From positions 55,239 to 119,238 of the forward strand of contig CALIFY010000023.1 of the NCBI GenBank assembly GCA_938021675.1: a stretch of DNA of 64,000 bases, in the 5' to 3' direction. Shown here in pieces: positions 17,339 to 26,190 of the stretch (positions within the stretch are counted from its first letter, which is position 1; every line of letters starts with the position of its first letter). Source of the DNA: an uncultured Acidimicrobiales bacterium (GTDB lineage Bacteria; Actinomycetota; Acidimicrobiia; Acidimicrobiales; SZUA-35). The translations under genes and the position numbers were made by a program. Under the pieces are notes generated by a model. It made no database searches. It had not been told where the DNA came from and was given only the letters and a program-made list of their open reading frames with translations.

Positions 17339-17965
17339 ATGAGCTATGACGATGCGGTCGGTTGGGTCCGGCTGAACGAATTGATCTCCCGGGAACGGGC
17401 CGCCGAGCTGGCTGCGGCCTGTTCGGCATTGCTCGCCGAAGTTGGACAGCACGAGGATCGAGGTCGCCCTGGCGACAAAGCACACTCGGGGACCCGGCAT
17501 CTCGTCGAGCTGGCCGACCGACTGCCGGCGATTGCTGACCTCATCGCTAAGCCTCAGCTGGTGGAGACGTTGCAGGCCATCATTGGGGAGAGGTATCGAC
17601 CGCTGGACCTCGGGTACCGCAGCCCCGAGCCGGGTTATGGCGGACAACTCCTCCACGCCGACGACGTACCTCGGCTTGAGGCCGCTCCATCGTCGGGGCC
17701 GCCAAACGCCGGTGCGACGGTGATCGTTCCGTTGGTCGACTTCACCGATCACAATGGTTCGACCAGGATTGTTCCGGGCAGTAACCATCGCATCGACCTT
17801 CAGCGGTTATCGGGCCGGCTCGAGCGTCACGCCGACGAGATCCGGCTCACCGGGCCCGCCGGCACCGGGTTCGCGTTCTCCGGTCACGTCCTCCACTCCG
17901 GTACCGAGAATACTTCCTCTGCGCCTCGGCCGGCCTTGCAGCTGGTCTTTCGGGCCGAACCATGA
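17339..17965 (+). CDS. Phytanoyl-CoA dioxygenase (PhyH)-family Fe(II)/2-oxoglutarate oxygenase
   Basis: A protein of about 208 residues with the double-stranded beta-helix iron triad: H106-x-D108 in L-L-H-A-D-D and the distal His (H186) in G-H-V-L-H-S-G, plus R197 (R-P-A-L-Q) for the 2-oxoglutarate carboxylate. N-G-S-T-R-I-V-P-G-S is a usual PhyH strand. ATG 17339 or GTG 17333 could start it; no clear ribosome binding site. Its stop overlaps the sodX start (ATGA, 17962-17965), so it is translationally coupled to NiSOD maturation. The substrate is unknown. Confidence 0.85.
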   Translation: MSYDDAVGWVRLNELISRERAAELAAACSALLAEVGQHEDRGRPGDKAHSGTRHLVELADRLPAIADLIAKPQLVETLQAIIGERYRPLDLGYRSPEPGYGGQLLHADDVPRLEAAPSSGPPNAGATVIVPLVDFTDHNGSTRIVPGSNHRIDLQRLSGRLERHADEIRLTGPAGTGFAFSGHVLHSGTENTSSAPRPALQLVFRAEP

Positions 17966-18363
17966 TCTTCCTGAACCGATCGGCGCTTCGGGCCGCGGCG
18001 GAAACGATGGCATGGCTGGCTCGCCGTCGCCGGCGGATCAAAGTGGCTGGACACTCGATGACCCCAACCCTGAGGGACGGACAGTTCGTGTTGGTCGACA
18101 GCGGGCGGATGCCGTCCGTCGGTGAGCTTGTGGTCGCCGAACACCCGGCCGAACCTGGCCGATTGGTGGTGAAGCGGGTTGGCGCCTTGGTCGGAGATAG
18201 TTCCTTTGAGCTGGTGAGCGATAATCCCGAGGCCGGAACCGATAGCCGAACGTGGGGTCCGGTCCTGGCCGAGAACGTTCGGGGAACGGTGACCCTCATC
18301 CTCGGGGAACCGCTTGGCCTTACCGGTGAGAAATGGGCGGGGAGGGCGCCGGAGGGCCAGTAG
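17962..18363 (+). CDS. sodX: NiSOD maturation protease SodX (S26-type signal peptidase-like)
   Basis: About 133 residues. It would cleave the SodN propeptide before the nickel-hook histidine. The Ser/Lys dyad is visible as S32 in A-G-H-S-M-T-P-T-L and K71 in L-V-V-K-R-V, as in LexA/S26 proteases. The domain stays short and has no clear membrane anchor, matching SodX rather than housekeeping signal peptidases. The ATG overlaps the stop of the PhyH gene. Confidence 0.9.
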   Translation: MIFLNRSALRAAAETMAWLARRRRRIKVAGHSMTPTLRDGQFVLVDSGRMPSVGELVVAEHPAEPGRLVVKRVGALVGDSSFELVSDNPEAGTDSRTWGPVLAENVRGTVTLILGEPLGLTGEKWAGRAPEGQ

Positions 18364-18373
18364 CCTCAAACCG

Positions 18374-20362
<1,989 letters not shown>

Positions 20363-20381
20363 GGCAACCGAAAAAGAAAAC

Positions 20382-20413
20382 TTCGGTCTGTGTCAGAGAG
20401 CCGACAGACCGGA
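20382..20413 (+). terminator. Stem-loop between ABC-F gene and sigma factor gene
   Basis: CGGTCTGT (20384-20391) pairs perfectly with ACAGACCG (20404-20411), and the stem can extend by two more pairs including one G-U. The loop is 12 nt. It follows an A-rich stretch just after the ABC-F stop and lacks a T-run. It may end ABC-F transcription or sit in the 5' leader of the sigma factor gene. Confidence 0.45.
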
Positions 20414-20490
20414 CCGGTGGCCGGTCGTACGGTGGTGACATACGGGAACGGAACAGAGGGTTCCGGACTTTCACACCACCCGAGGGGGTC

Positions 20491-21051
20491 ATGATGACGA
20501 TGGGCACCAGCGAGCTTTTGGCCGAGGCAGCAGCGGGAGATCAAGGCAGTTGGAACGCCTTGTTCCGCCAGTTCAACCCCTTGATCCGTTCGGTTATCGC
20601 CAGCTACCGCTTGGACCACGAAACAGCAGCCGATGTGAGTCAAACGGTCTGGATGCGGCTATTCGAGCACGCCGACCGTATCCGGCAGCCAGAACGCCTT
20701 GGCGCGTGGCTTGCCACTACCGCTCGCAACGAAGCGCTCCGCTGCATCAAGGGGCTCAACCGTAACCGGCCGAGTGGGGTACTGGAGGAGGAGGTCGATC
20801 TCAATTCGCCTGCGCCTGACGAACGGGCGGTCGATGAGGAGACGTTGGCCGACGCACTCCGAGCATTCACCAAACTATCCGGAGACTCCCAGGACCTGCT
20901 TCGCCTGCTGATGGTGTCTCCGGCGTTGCCATACACCGAGATCGCCGACCGGATCGGTCGCCCGGTGGGCAGCATCGGACCGACGAGGAGCCGGTGTCTT
21001 CGGGTCTTGCGTTCCCACATGATCGATGTGGAGCCCGCTCTTGCGGCGTAA
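20491..21051 (+). CDS. ECF-type sigma-70 family RNA polymerase sigma factor
   Basis: About 186 residues. Region 2 is visible as L-F-R-Q-F-N-P-L-I-R...A-A-D-V-S-Q-T-V-W-M-R-L-F-E-H...L-G-A-W-L-A-T-T-A-R-N-E-A-L-R, the standard ECF core-binding and -10-recognition helices. Region 4 is shorter: L-S-G-D-S-Q-D-L-L-R-L-L...Y-T-E-I-A-D-R-I-G-R-P-V-G-S-I-G-P-T-R-S-R-C-L. GAGGGGG precedes the ATGs at 20491/20494, which decide the start. No anti-sigma gene is adjacent, so how it is held inactive is not evident. Confidence 0.9.
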   Translation: MMTMGTSELLAEAAAGDQGSWNALFRQFNPLIRSVIASYRLDHETAADVSQTVWMRLFEHADRIRQPERLGAWLATTARNEALRCIKGLNRNRPSGVLEEEVDLNSPAPDERAVDEETLADALRAFTKLSGDSQDLLRLLMVSPALPYTEIADRIGRPVGSIGPTRSRCLRVLRSHMIDVEPALAA

Positions 21052-21079
21052 GGCCACCATCGTGATATTAGGTGTGGCC
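21052..21079. terminator. Inverted repeat between convergent sigma factor and otsB-GH15 genes
   Basis: GGCCAC (21052-21057) pairs with GTGGCC (21074-21079) across a 16-nt loop, immediately after the sigma factor stop and 15 bp from the stop of the opposing gene. Position suggests a shared terminator; the stem is short and there is no T-run. Confidence 0.35.
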
Positions 21080-21094
21080 CGAAACGCCGGAGCG

Positions 21095-23653
21095 CTATGA
21101 GCCACCGTCGAGCGAGAGCGCGTTTCCGATGAGGCCGAGGTGAGAATAGGCCTGGGGCACGTTGCCAAGGGCTCGTCCACTGTCCGGGTCGTATTCCTCA
21201 GCCATAAGCCCGGTTGTGCCGGCCAGGTCGCACAGGTTCTTGAATAGACGGGCGGCCTCATCTTGTTTCCCAACGAGGCAAAGCGAATCGATCAACCACG
21301 AGGTCATCAGGTTGAACCCGCCCTCCTTACCGGGGAGGCCGTCGTCTTCGAGGTACCGGTACACGGTAGGGCCGACCCGCAGTTCCTGCTCGATGGCATC
21401 GACCGTGCCGGCGAAGCGCTCATCGTCGGGGCTCACGAGCCCGGTCAGGCCGACGGCGAGCACCGATGCGTCAAGGTCGGTCGTCTCATATGCGGCGGTG
21501 AACGAGCCTATCGAGGCATTCCACCCGTGTTCGAGGACATCGTCGGCGATTTGGTCGCGCAGCTCGACCCACGCCTCGGGCTCTCGGTCGAGAAACTGAT
21601 CGGCGATCTTGATGGCCCTATCGACGGTAACCCAGCACATGACCTTGGAGTGGACGTGGTGGCGGGGAGGTTTGCGGATCTCCCAGATGCCGTGATCGGG
21701 TTCGGTCCATCGGCGAGACACGGCGAGCACCATGGCCTCGACGAGACGCCAGTGTTCGGCCGATAGCGCTTCGCCTCGTTCCAAAAGATGATGCACGAGG
21801 TCGACGACTGGGCCGAAGACGTCGAGTTGAACTTGCCCGTCGGCGGCGTTGCCGACCCGTACCGGGCGGCTTCCTCCGTAGCCGGGAAGGTCGGCGATTT
21901 CGGCCTCTGGAGGGAGATGGCGGCCGGTCACGTTGTAGAGCGGGGCCAGGCGTTCAGGATCGCTTCTCGTCTCCAAGATGCCCAGTACCCAGTCGAGGTA
22001 TGCCATGCCCTCGGCGTGGGAATTCAGCTTGACCAACGCGCTCGCCGAGAGGGCGGCGTCACGAAGCCAGCAATATCGGTAATCCCAATTTCGAATGCCG
22101 CCCAGCGTTTCCGGCAGGCTTGTGGTGGCCGCCGCCAGAATGGCCCCGGTCGGGCCGTGGCACAGGCTCTTGAGTACGAGTGCGCTTCGCGTCACCATTT
22201 CTGGTTCGATCGACGGCAGTTCAAGCTTTCCGGCCCAGTTTGACCAGAACCGTTCGGTGTCGTTCCGGCGGTCGGCCTCGGTTCGGGCATCGGGGCGGAC
22301 CGTGCCTGTGCCGCTGCGAAGCTCAAGCGTCAGCGGCGTGTCCGGGGTGAGTTCGACGTTGCCCTTGGCCGTCTCATGAGCGCCGTCTTGAACGATTTCC
22401 CAGTCGATGCCCGGGGATCGAAGCACCATGAGGTCGGAGGTGCCGAGCACCGCGATGCCTTCGGGCCGCAGTTCTAGTCTGGTCGGGACGCGGCCAAAAT
22501 CGAGTCTTGGAGCGAACTCGACGGTAGCGGTACCCGAACCGCTGAGAATACGTATCAGATCGGAACGTCCGGCCAACCGGCGAGTTCGGCCGCTCGAGGA
22601 ATCGAGAAAGTCGGTGACGGTGAACTGCTCGAATTCTGTGGTGAGAACCATGGTGTTCTTGACGTACTGCTGACCGATCGGCCCTGGGCTGTCATCGCGG
22701 CCGTCCGACACGGTGAAGTGACCAGCGGAAGGGCCACCGAGGAGCTGGGCAAAGACCGCTCCGGAGTCGATGCGGGGAACGCAGAGCCAGGAGATCGATG
22801 CTGTTGGGGTGACGATGGCGGCCGTCCGAAGATCGGACAGGATCGAATGGTCTTCGATCGGGGTCAACCCCGCGCCGCGCAGCCAACGACCTCGCATCTC
22901 GGCCAATAGCGCCAGAAGTTGGGCGACGGTTTCGGTGTCGGCAATTCGGTGAGCTGCCGACGTCTTGGCCTCGCCGACCTTCACTCCGATGTCGGGCCCG
23001 CTCATGGTGCGGAATCCGTCCTCGTCGGTGATGTCGTCGCCAAAAAAGATGACGGCAGATGCTCCGACCTGGTGCCGGATCGTGTCGATCGCCGTGCCCT
23101 TGTTCGTGTCGATGACCGAGAACTCCAGAATGTCGTGTCCGTTGCGGACGAACACCTCGTCGTCGACGGCTGGGCCTCGAACGAGTTCGTCGCGAGCGGT
23201 CTCTCGCTTTTCCTCGCTCATACCTCTGAAGTGGAAGGTGACACCCGTCGGTTTTTCCTCGACGATGGCGTCATACCGGCTGCCGATTTCTCGTACAGAC
23301 TCCAACAACTTTTGTCGCCGCTCGACCAGTTCGGGTTTGAGCTTCGAAGCAAACCCGAGGTCGAACTCGCTTCCATGGCTTCCGACGAGCCGAATTTCTT
23401 CCGGGAACCGCGACAGAGTGGCCAGGTCACGAAGGCTCCGGCCCGAGATGACGGTCACGTTGGTGTTGGCCAGTTCGGCCAATGTTCGCATGGCGGCTAC
23501 CGCATCGCGGTTGGCGGTGGCCTCCATCGGATTGTCGACTAGCGGCGCCAACGTTCCGTCGTAGTCGCAGGCGACTAGAAGGTTGGGAACCCGTGCAAGA
23601 TGGCGGATTCGTTCTGCTAGTTCCCCAAGATTGTCTGAGGTCATCGGTTGCAA
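21095..23653 (-). CDS. otsB: Fused trehalose-6-phosphate phosphatase and GH15 (glucoamylase/trehalase) protein
   Basis: An 852-residue two-domain enzyme. Residues 1-255 are a HAD-type trehalose-6-phosphatase: D30-Y-D32-G-T nucleophile motif, I-S-G-R-S, K185 in N-K-G, and G-D-D-I-T-D-E-D (205-212). Residues about 262-852 form a GH15 domain: N-W-D-Y-R-Y-C-W-L-R-D (522-532), candidate acid E658 in G-I-W-E-I-R, and the A-E-E-Y-D-P base region (818-822), then G-N-V-P-Q-A-Y-S-H-L. GH15 proteins of this bacterial type are often alpha,alpha-trehalases; glucoamylase or isomaltase activity is also possible. The chain could therefore both make and degrade trehalose. Its partner otsA is at 7-8.5 kb. Confidence 0.92.
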   Translation of the reverse strand: MQPMTSDNLGELAERIRHLARVPNLLVACDYDGTLAPLVDNPMEATANRDAVAAMRTLAELANTNVTVISGRSLRDLATLSRFPEEIRLVGSHGSEFDLGFASKLKPELVERRQKLLESVREIGSRYDAIVEEKPTGVTFHFRGMSEEKRETARDELVRGPAVDDEVFVRNGHDILEFSVIDTNKGTAIDTIRHQVGASAVIFFGDDITDEDGFRTMSGPDIGVKVGEAKTSAAHRIADTETVAQLLALLAEMRGRWLRGAGLTPIEDHSILSDLRTAAIVTPTASISWLCVPRIDSGAVFAQLLGGPSAGHFTVSDGRDDSPGPIGQQYVKNTMVLTTEFEQFTVTDFLDSSSGRTRRLAGRSDLIRILSGSGTATVEFAPRLDFGRVPTRLELRPEGIAVLGTSDLMVLRSPGIDWEIVQDGAHETAKGNVELTPDTPLTLELRSGTGTVRPDARTEADRRNDTERFWSNWAGKLELPSIEPEMVTRSALVLKSLCHGPTGAILAAATTSLPETLGGIRNWDYRYCWLRDAALSASALVKLNSHAEGMAYLDWVLGILETRSDPERLAPLYNVTGRHLPPEAEIADLPGYGGSRPVRVGNAADGQVQLDVFGPVVDLVHHLLERGEALSAEHWRLVEAMVLAVSRRWTEPDHGIWEIRKPPRHHVHSKVMCWVTVDRAIKIADQFLDREPEAWVELRDQIADDVLEHGWNASIGSFTAAYETTDLDASVLAVGLTGLVSPDDERFAGTVDAIEQELRVGPTVYRYLEDDGLPGKEGGFNLMTSWLIDSLCLVGKQDEAARLFKNLCDLAGTTGLMAEEYDPDSGRALGNVPQAYSHLGLIGNALSLDGGS

Positions 23654-23829
23654 CTGCTCCTGTGCTCGCTGAAGCTCGGCGCACGTCTGTGGGGCCGAAC
23701 TGCGCCTAGAGTTGTGTATCGGTCGTCATCGGCGGATTCCACTAAGTCGGTGGGCGACCGATTGGAGATGTCTGAGATGATCTTGTCCCTGGGCTGGGAT
23801 ACTCGAATGGTAGCGAACCGAGGAGGCGA

Positions 23830-23892
23830 ATGACGGTCTACTTCGTCTGTTTCCGGTTGAAGATTGCACTGTCCGGACCGGCGCTGTGGTGA
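23830..23892 (+). CDS. 20-residue leader ORF coupled to the metalloprotease-like gene
   Basis: AGGAGG (23821-23826) stands 3 nt before ATG 23830, the strongest ribosome binding site nearby. The ORF encodes M-T-V-Y-F-V-C-F-R-L-K-I-A-L-S-G-P-A-L-W and stops at TGA 23890-23892. That stop overlaps the GTG start of the next gene by GTGA. The downstream gene has no ribosome binding site of its own, so ribosomes finishing this ORF probably restart there. Whether the peptide has a role beyond coupling is unknown. Confidence 0.55.
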   Translation: MTVYFVCFRLKIALSGPALW

Positions 23893-25202
23893 GCGATCAT
23901 CCGGCCATCATGCCGCCTCCGAAAGTCCCAGACCAGCACCCGAACCGCGATGGGTTATTGATCGCCGTCGCCGTGGTGGTTGGTGCGGTAGTGGTCATCG
24001 GCGGTCTTTTGACGGCGCAACGTCTGTGGGCCGACGATGCCGACATCGACGCCGCGGCCACAGCCGATCCCACGGTTCCCCCGGCTACCGTCCCGCCGCC
24101 GACCACAGCTCCTGCGGACCGGTCGGACAGTGAGTCTTCAGCCGGCGACACACCCGAGGGGAATGTCGAACCGCTGCCATGCCCGGACGATGTTGCCGTC
24201 GAGATCTGTGAAGCAGCCGATTTTGTGCAGCAGGCGCGAGGTCGCCCATTCCAGGAGTTTCCCCAAGTCGAGCTGCTCGACGGTGACGCCTTTGGTGCCG
24301 AGCTGACCAACGATCTTGCCGATGCCCGAGATGAGATCGAAAGTAACGGCACGGTGCTTGCCGCTCTCGGCCTCATCGACGACGATCTCGATCTCTACGA
24401 GACCTTCGAGACTCTTCTCGATGCGGGAGTCGTTGGGTTTTATCGGCCGGAATCTGGGCAATTGGTCGTTCGCGGCGGAGACTTCGATCTCTACCGCCAG
24501 TTGGTTCTCGTCCACGAGTTAGTTCACGCCTTTGATGATCAGTGGCACGATCTCGATCGAGATTTTGAACATAGCGATGCCGACTACGGATTCGCCGCCG
24601 TGGTCGAAGGCAACGCCAGCCGGGTCGAGAGTGAATGGCGGGCGCAACTCACCGCTGCGGAGCAAGCAACTCTCGCCGACCAGGAACTTTCGGCGGTACG
24701 TCCCGAAGACCTCATTCGAATTCAGTCGGTCCCGCAGGCGGTGTTAGCTCTTCAATTCTCACCATATTCAGACGGTGAGATCTTCGTCGCCGACCTCGTT
24801 GCCCGCGGCGGCGAGGCCGCGGTAGACAACGCGCTGGACACGCCGCCGTCTTCGAGCGAACAGATCCTCCATCCGGAATTGATCGGTCGACCAGAGGGCG
24901 AGGTGGTTACCGTCGCGCCCCCGCGACCAGAAGCCGACCGTTTGAGCGACGGCACCCTCGGTGAATTGGTGATCGGCCTGTGGCTTGGTCGGTCTGCAGC
25001 CGCCGGGTGGGGAGGGGACGCCTACGCTGTTTGGGACGATGATGGCACGAGGTGCCTCACCGTCGACATCGCAGCCGACGACGCAACCGATCTCGCCGAG
25101 ATCGCTGAAGCCGCCCGCCGGTGGGCGGAGCTCGATGACGGTCGGGCCATCGAGGACACGTCTGCTGACGGTCAACCGTTGATTCGTATCACCGGCTGTT
25201 GA
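23889..25202 (+). CDS. Membrane-anchored HExxH protein (putative zinc metallopeptidase)
   Basis: About 437 residues. An N-terminal helix (residues about 24-45) anchors the protein; a Thr/Pro/Ala-rich linker (about 55-95) leads to an extracytoplasmic domain starting with C-P-D-D-V-A-V-E-I-C. The domain has Y-R-Q-L-V-L-V-H-E-L-V-H-A-F-D-D-Q, an HExxH zinc motif, then F-A-A-V-V-E-G-N-A-S about 30 residues on, whose Glu could be the third ligand (gluzincin style). Two C-terminal Cys (R-C-L-T-V and I-T-G-C) may pair. GTG 23889 overlaps the leader ORF stop; GTG 23886 is in the same frame. Peptidase activity is inferred from the motif only. Confidence 0.75.
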   Translation: MSDHPAIMPPPKVPDQHPNRDGLLIAVAVVVGAVVVIGGLLTAQRLWADDADIDAAATADPTVPPATVPPPTTAPADRSDSESSAGDTPEGNVEPLPCPDDVAVEICEAADFVQQARGRPFQEFPQVELLDGDAFGAELTNDLADARDEIESNGTVLAALGLIDDDLDLYETFETLLDAGVVGFYRPESGQLVVRGGDFDLYRQLVLVHELVHAFDDQWHDLDRDFEHSDADYGFAAVVEGNASRVESEWRAQLTAAEQATLADQELSAVRPEDLIRIQSVPQAVLALQFSPYSDGEIFVADLVARGGEAAVDNALDTPPSSSEQILHPELIGRPEGEVVTVAPPRPEADRLSDGTLGELVIGLWLGRSAAAGWGGDAYAVWDDDGTRCLTVDIAADDATDLAEIAEAARRWAELDDGRAIEDTSADGQPLIRITGC

Positions 25203-25215
25203 GTCCTCGGCGAGA

Positions 25216-25235
25216 CCGATCGGTGCACCGGTCGG
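25216..25235. terminator. Near-palindrome between convergent genes
   Basis: CCGATCGGTGCACCGGTCGG is a 20-bp near-perfect palindrome (only two G-T wobble positions) lying between the stop of the HExxH protein and the stop of the LLM oxidoreductase. It suits a bidirectional terminator. Confidence 0.45.
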
Positions 25236-25265
25236 GACACCCGGCGCTCCTCTGGCAGCCCGCCG

Positions 25266-26153
25266 TTAGCGGCCGACGGCAGCGCATGGTTTGATGAAGC
25301 GTTCGGCGAGAGATTGGGCGTTGCTCTCCACGTCACCCTTGAACAGCAAGAAGGCGGGAAGGGTTGTCCTGGTGACCCCGATCGACGCTAGCTCTTCGGC
25401 CGCACCGACCGGATCGTCGCCGAATATGCCTTCGTGGCCGGCCGTAATTTCGATGCTCTCGGGATCCCGCCCGTGATCGGACGCGGTCTGCCTGACGATG
25501 TCGATCAGCTTGCGTAGGTCCTCGATCGAGCCCTTGCCGGGGAAAAACCCACTCCCGACCCGACCGGCTCTTCTGGCCGCCGCGTTGGAATGGCCACCGA
25601 CCACGATCGGAACGTCACCGCGGACCGGTTTTGGGTTCGAACTCACGTTGTGGAACGTGGCGTGCGTGCCATCGTAGGAAGCACCATCGCCGGCCCAAAG
25701 CGATCGCATGGCGGCGATGTAGTCGTCGGTAATCTTGCCTCGCTCGGCAAACGAGACGCCGATAGCGTCGAACTCCTCTTCAAGCCATCCGACACCGATC
25801 CCAAGGTCGAGTCTTCCGCCGCAGAGTACGTCGAGGGTGGCGACGCTCTTGGCCAGTACCAATGGGTTCCGTTGGGGCAGAATGAGTATTCCCGTGGCGA
25901 GTCGGATGGTCGACGTGTTGGCTGCGATGTAGGTCAACCAAATAAGTGGGTCGGGGATCGGGGCGGTCGAGTCGCCGGGCATCTTGCCGTTCGCCGAGTA
26001 TGGATACTGTGAGTTATAGGCCTCTGGCCAGATAACGTGTTCGACGGTCCAGATCGACTCGAAGCCGCTGGTCTCGGCCGCCTTGGCTAGTTTCGCCGCG
26101 TGCTGAGGTTTGGCGAATGGCCCCGTGTTGGCAAACATCAATCCGAACTTCAT
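25266..26153 (-). CDS. LLM-class (luciferase-like) F420-dependent oxidoreductase
   Basis: About 295 residues from ATG 26153, with AAGGGA 7 nt upstream. The (beta/alpha)8 luciferase-like fold is recognisable from M-K-F-G-L-M-F-A-N, A-E-T-S-G-F-E-S-I-W-T-V-E-H-V, L-A-T-G-I-L-I-L-P-Q-R-N-P-L-V-L-A-K, and R-L-D-L-G-I-G-V-G-W-L-E-E-E-F. In actinobacteria such proteins commonly use F420; FMN cannot be excluded. It lies 37 bp after the NRPS stop on the same strand, so it is probably the last gene of the NRPS operon and a candidate tailoring enzyme. Confidence 0.88.
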   Translation of the reverse strand: MKFGLMFANTGPFAKPQHAAKLAKAAETSGFESIWTVEHVIWPEAYNSQYPYSANGKMPGDSTAPIPDPLIWLTYIAANTSTIRLATGILILPQRNPLVLAKSVATLDVLCGGRLDLGIGVGWLEEEFDAIGVSFAERGKITDDYIAAMRSLWAGDGASYDGTHATFHNVSSNPKPVRGDVPIVVGGHSNAAARRAGRVGSGFFPGKGSIEDLRKLIDIVRQTASDHGRDPESIEITAGHEGIFGDDPVGAAEELASIGVTRTTLPAFLLFKGDVESNAQSLAERFIKPCAAVGR

Positions 26154-26190
26154 TTTGCGTCCCTTCTTGGATACGTTTCGGTGCCCGTCT

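Noticed and set aside
18314..18373. Longer N-terminus for the ABC-F protein (ATG 18314)
   Set aside because: It would overlap sodX by 50 bp and adds an Arg/Gly-rich stretch not seen in ABC-F proteins.
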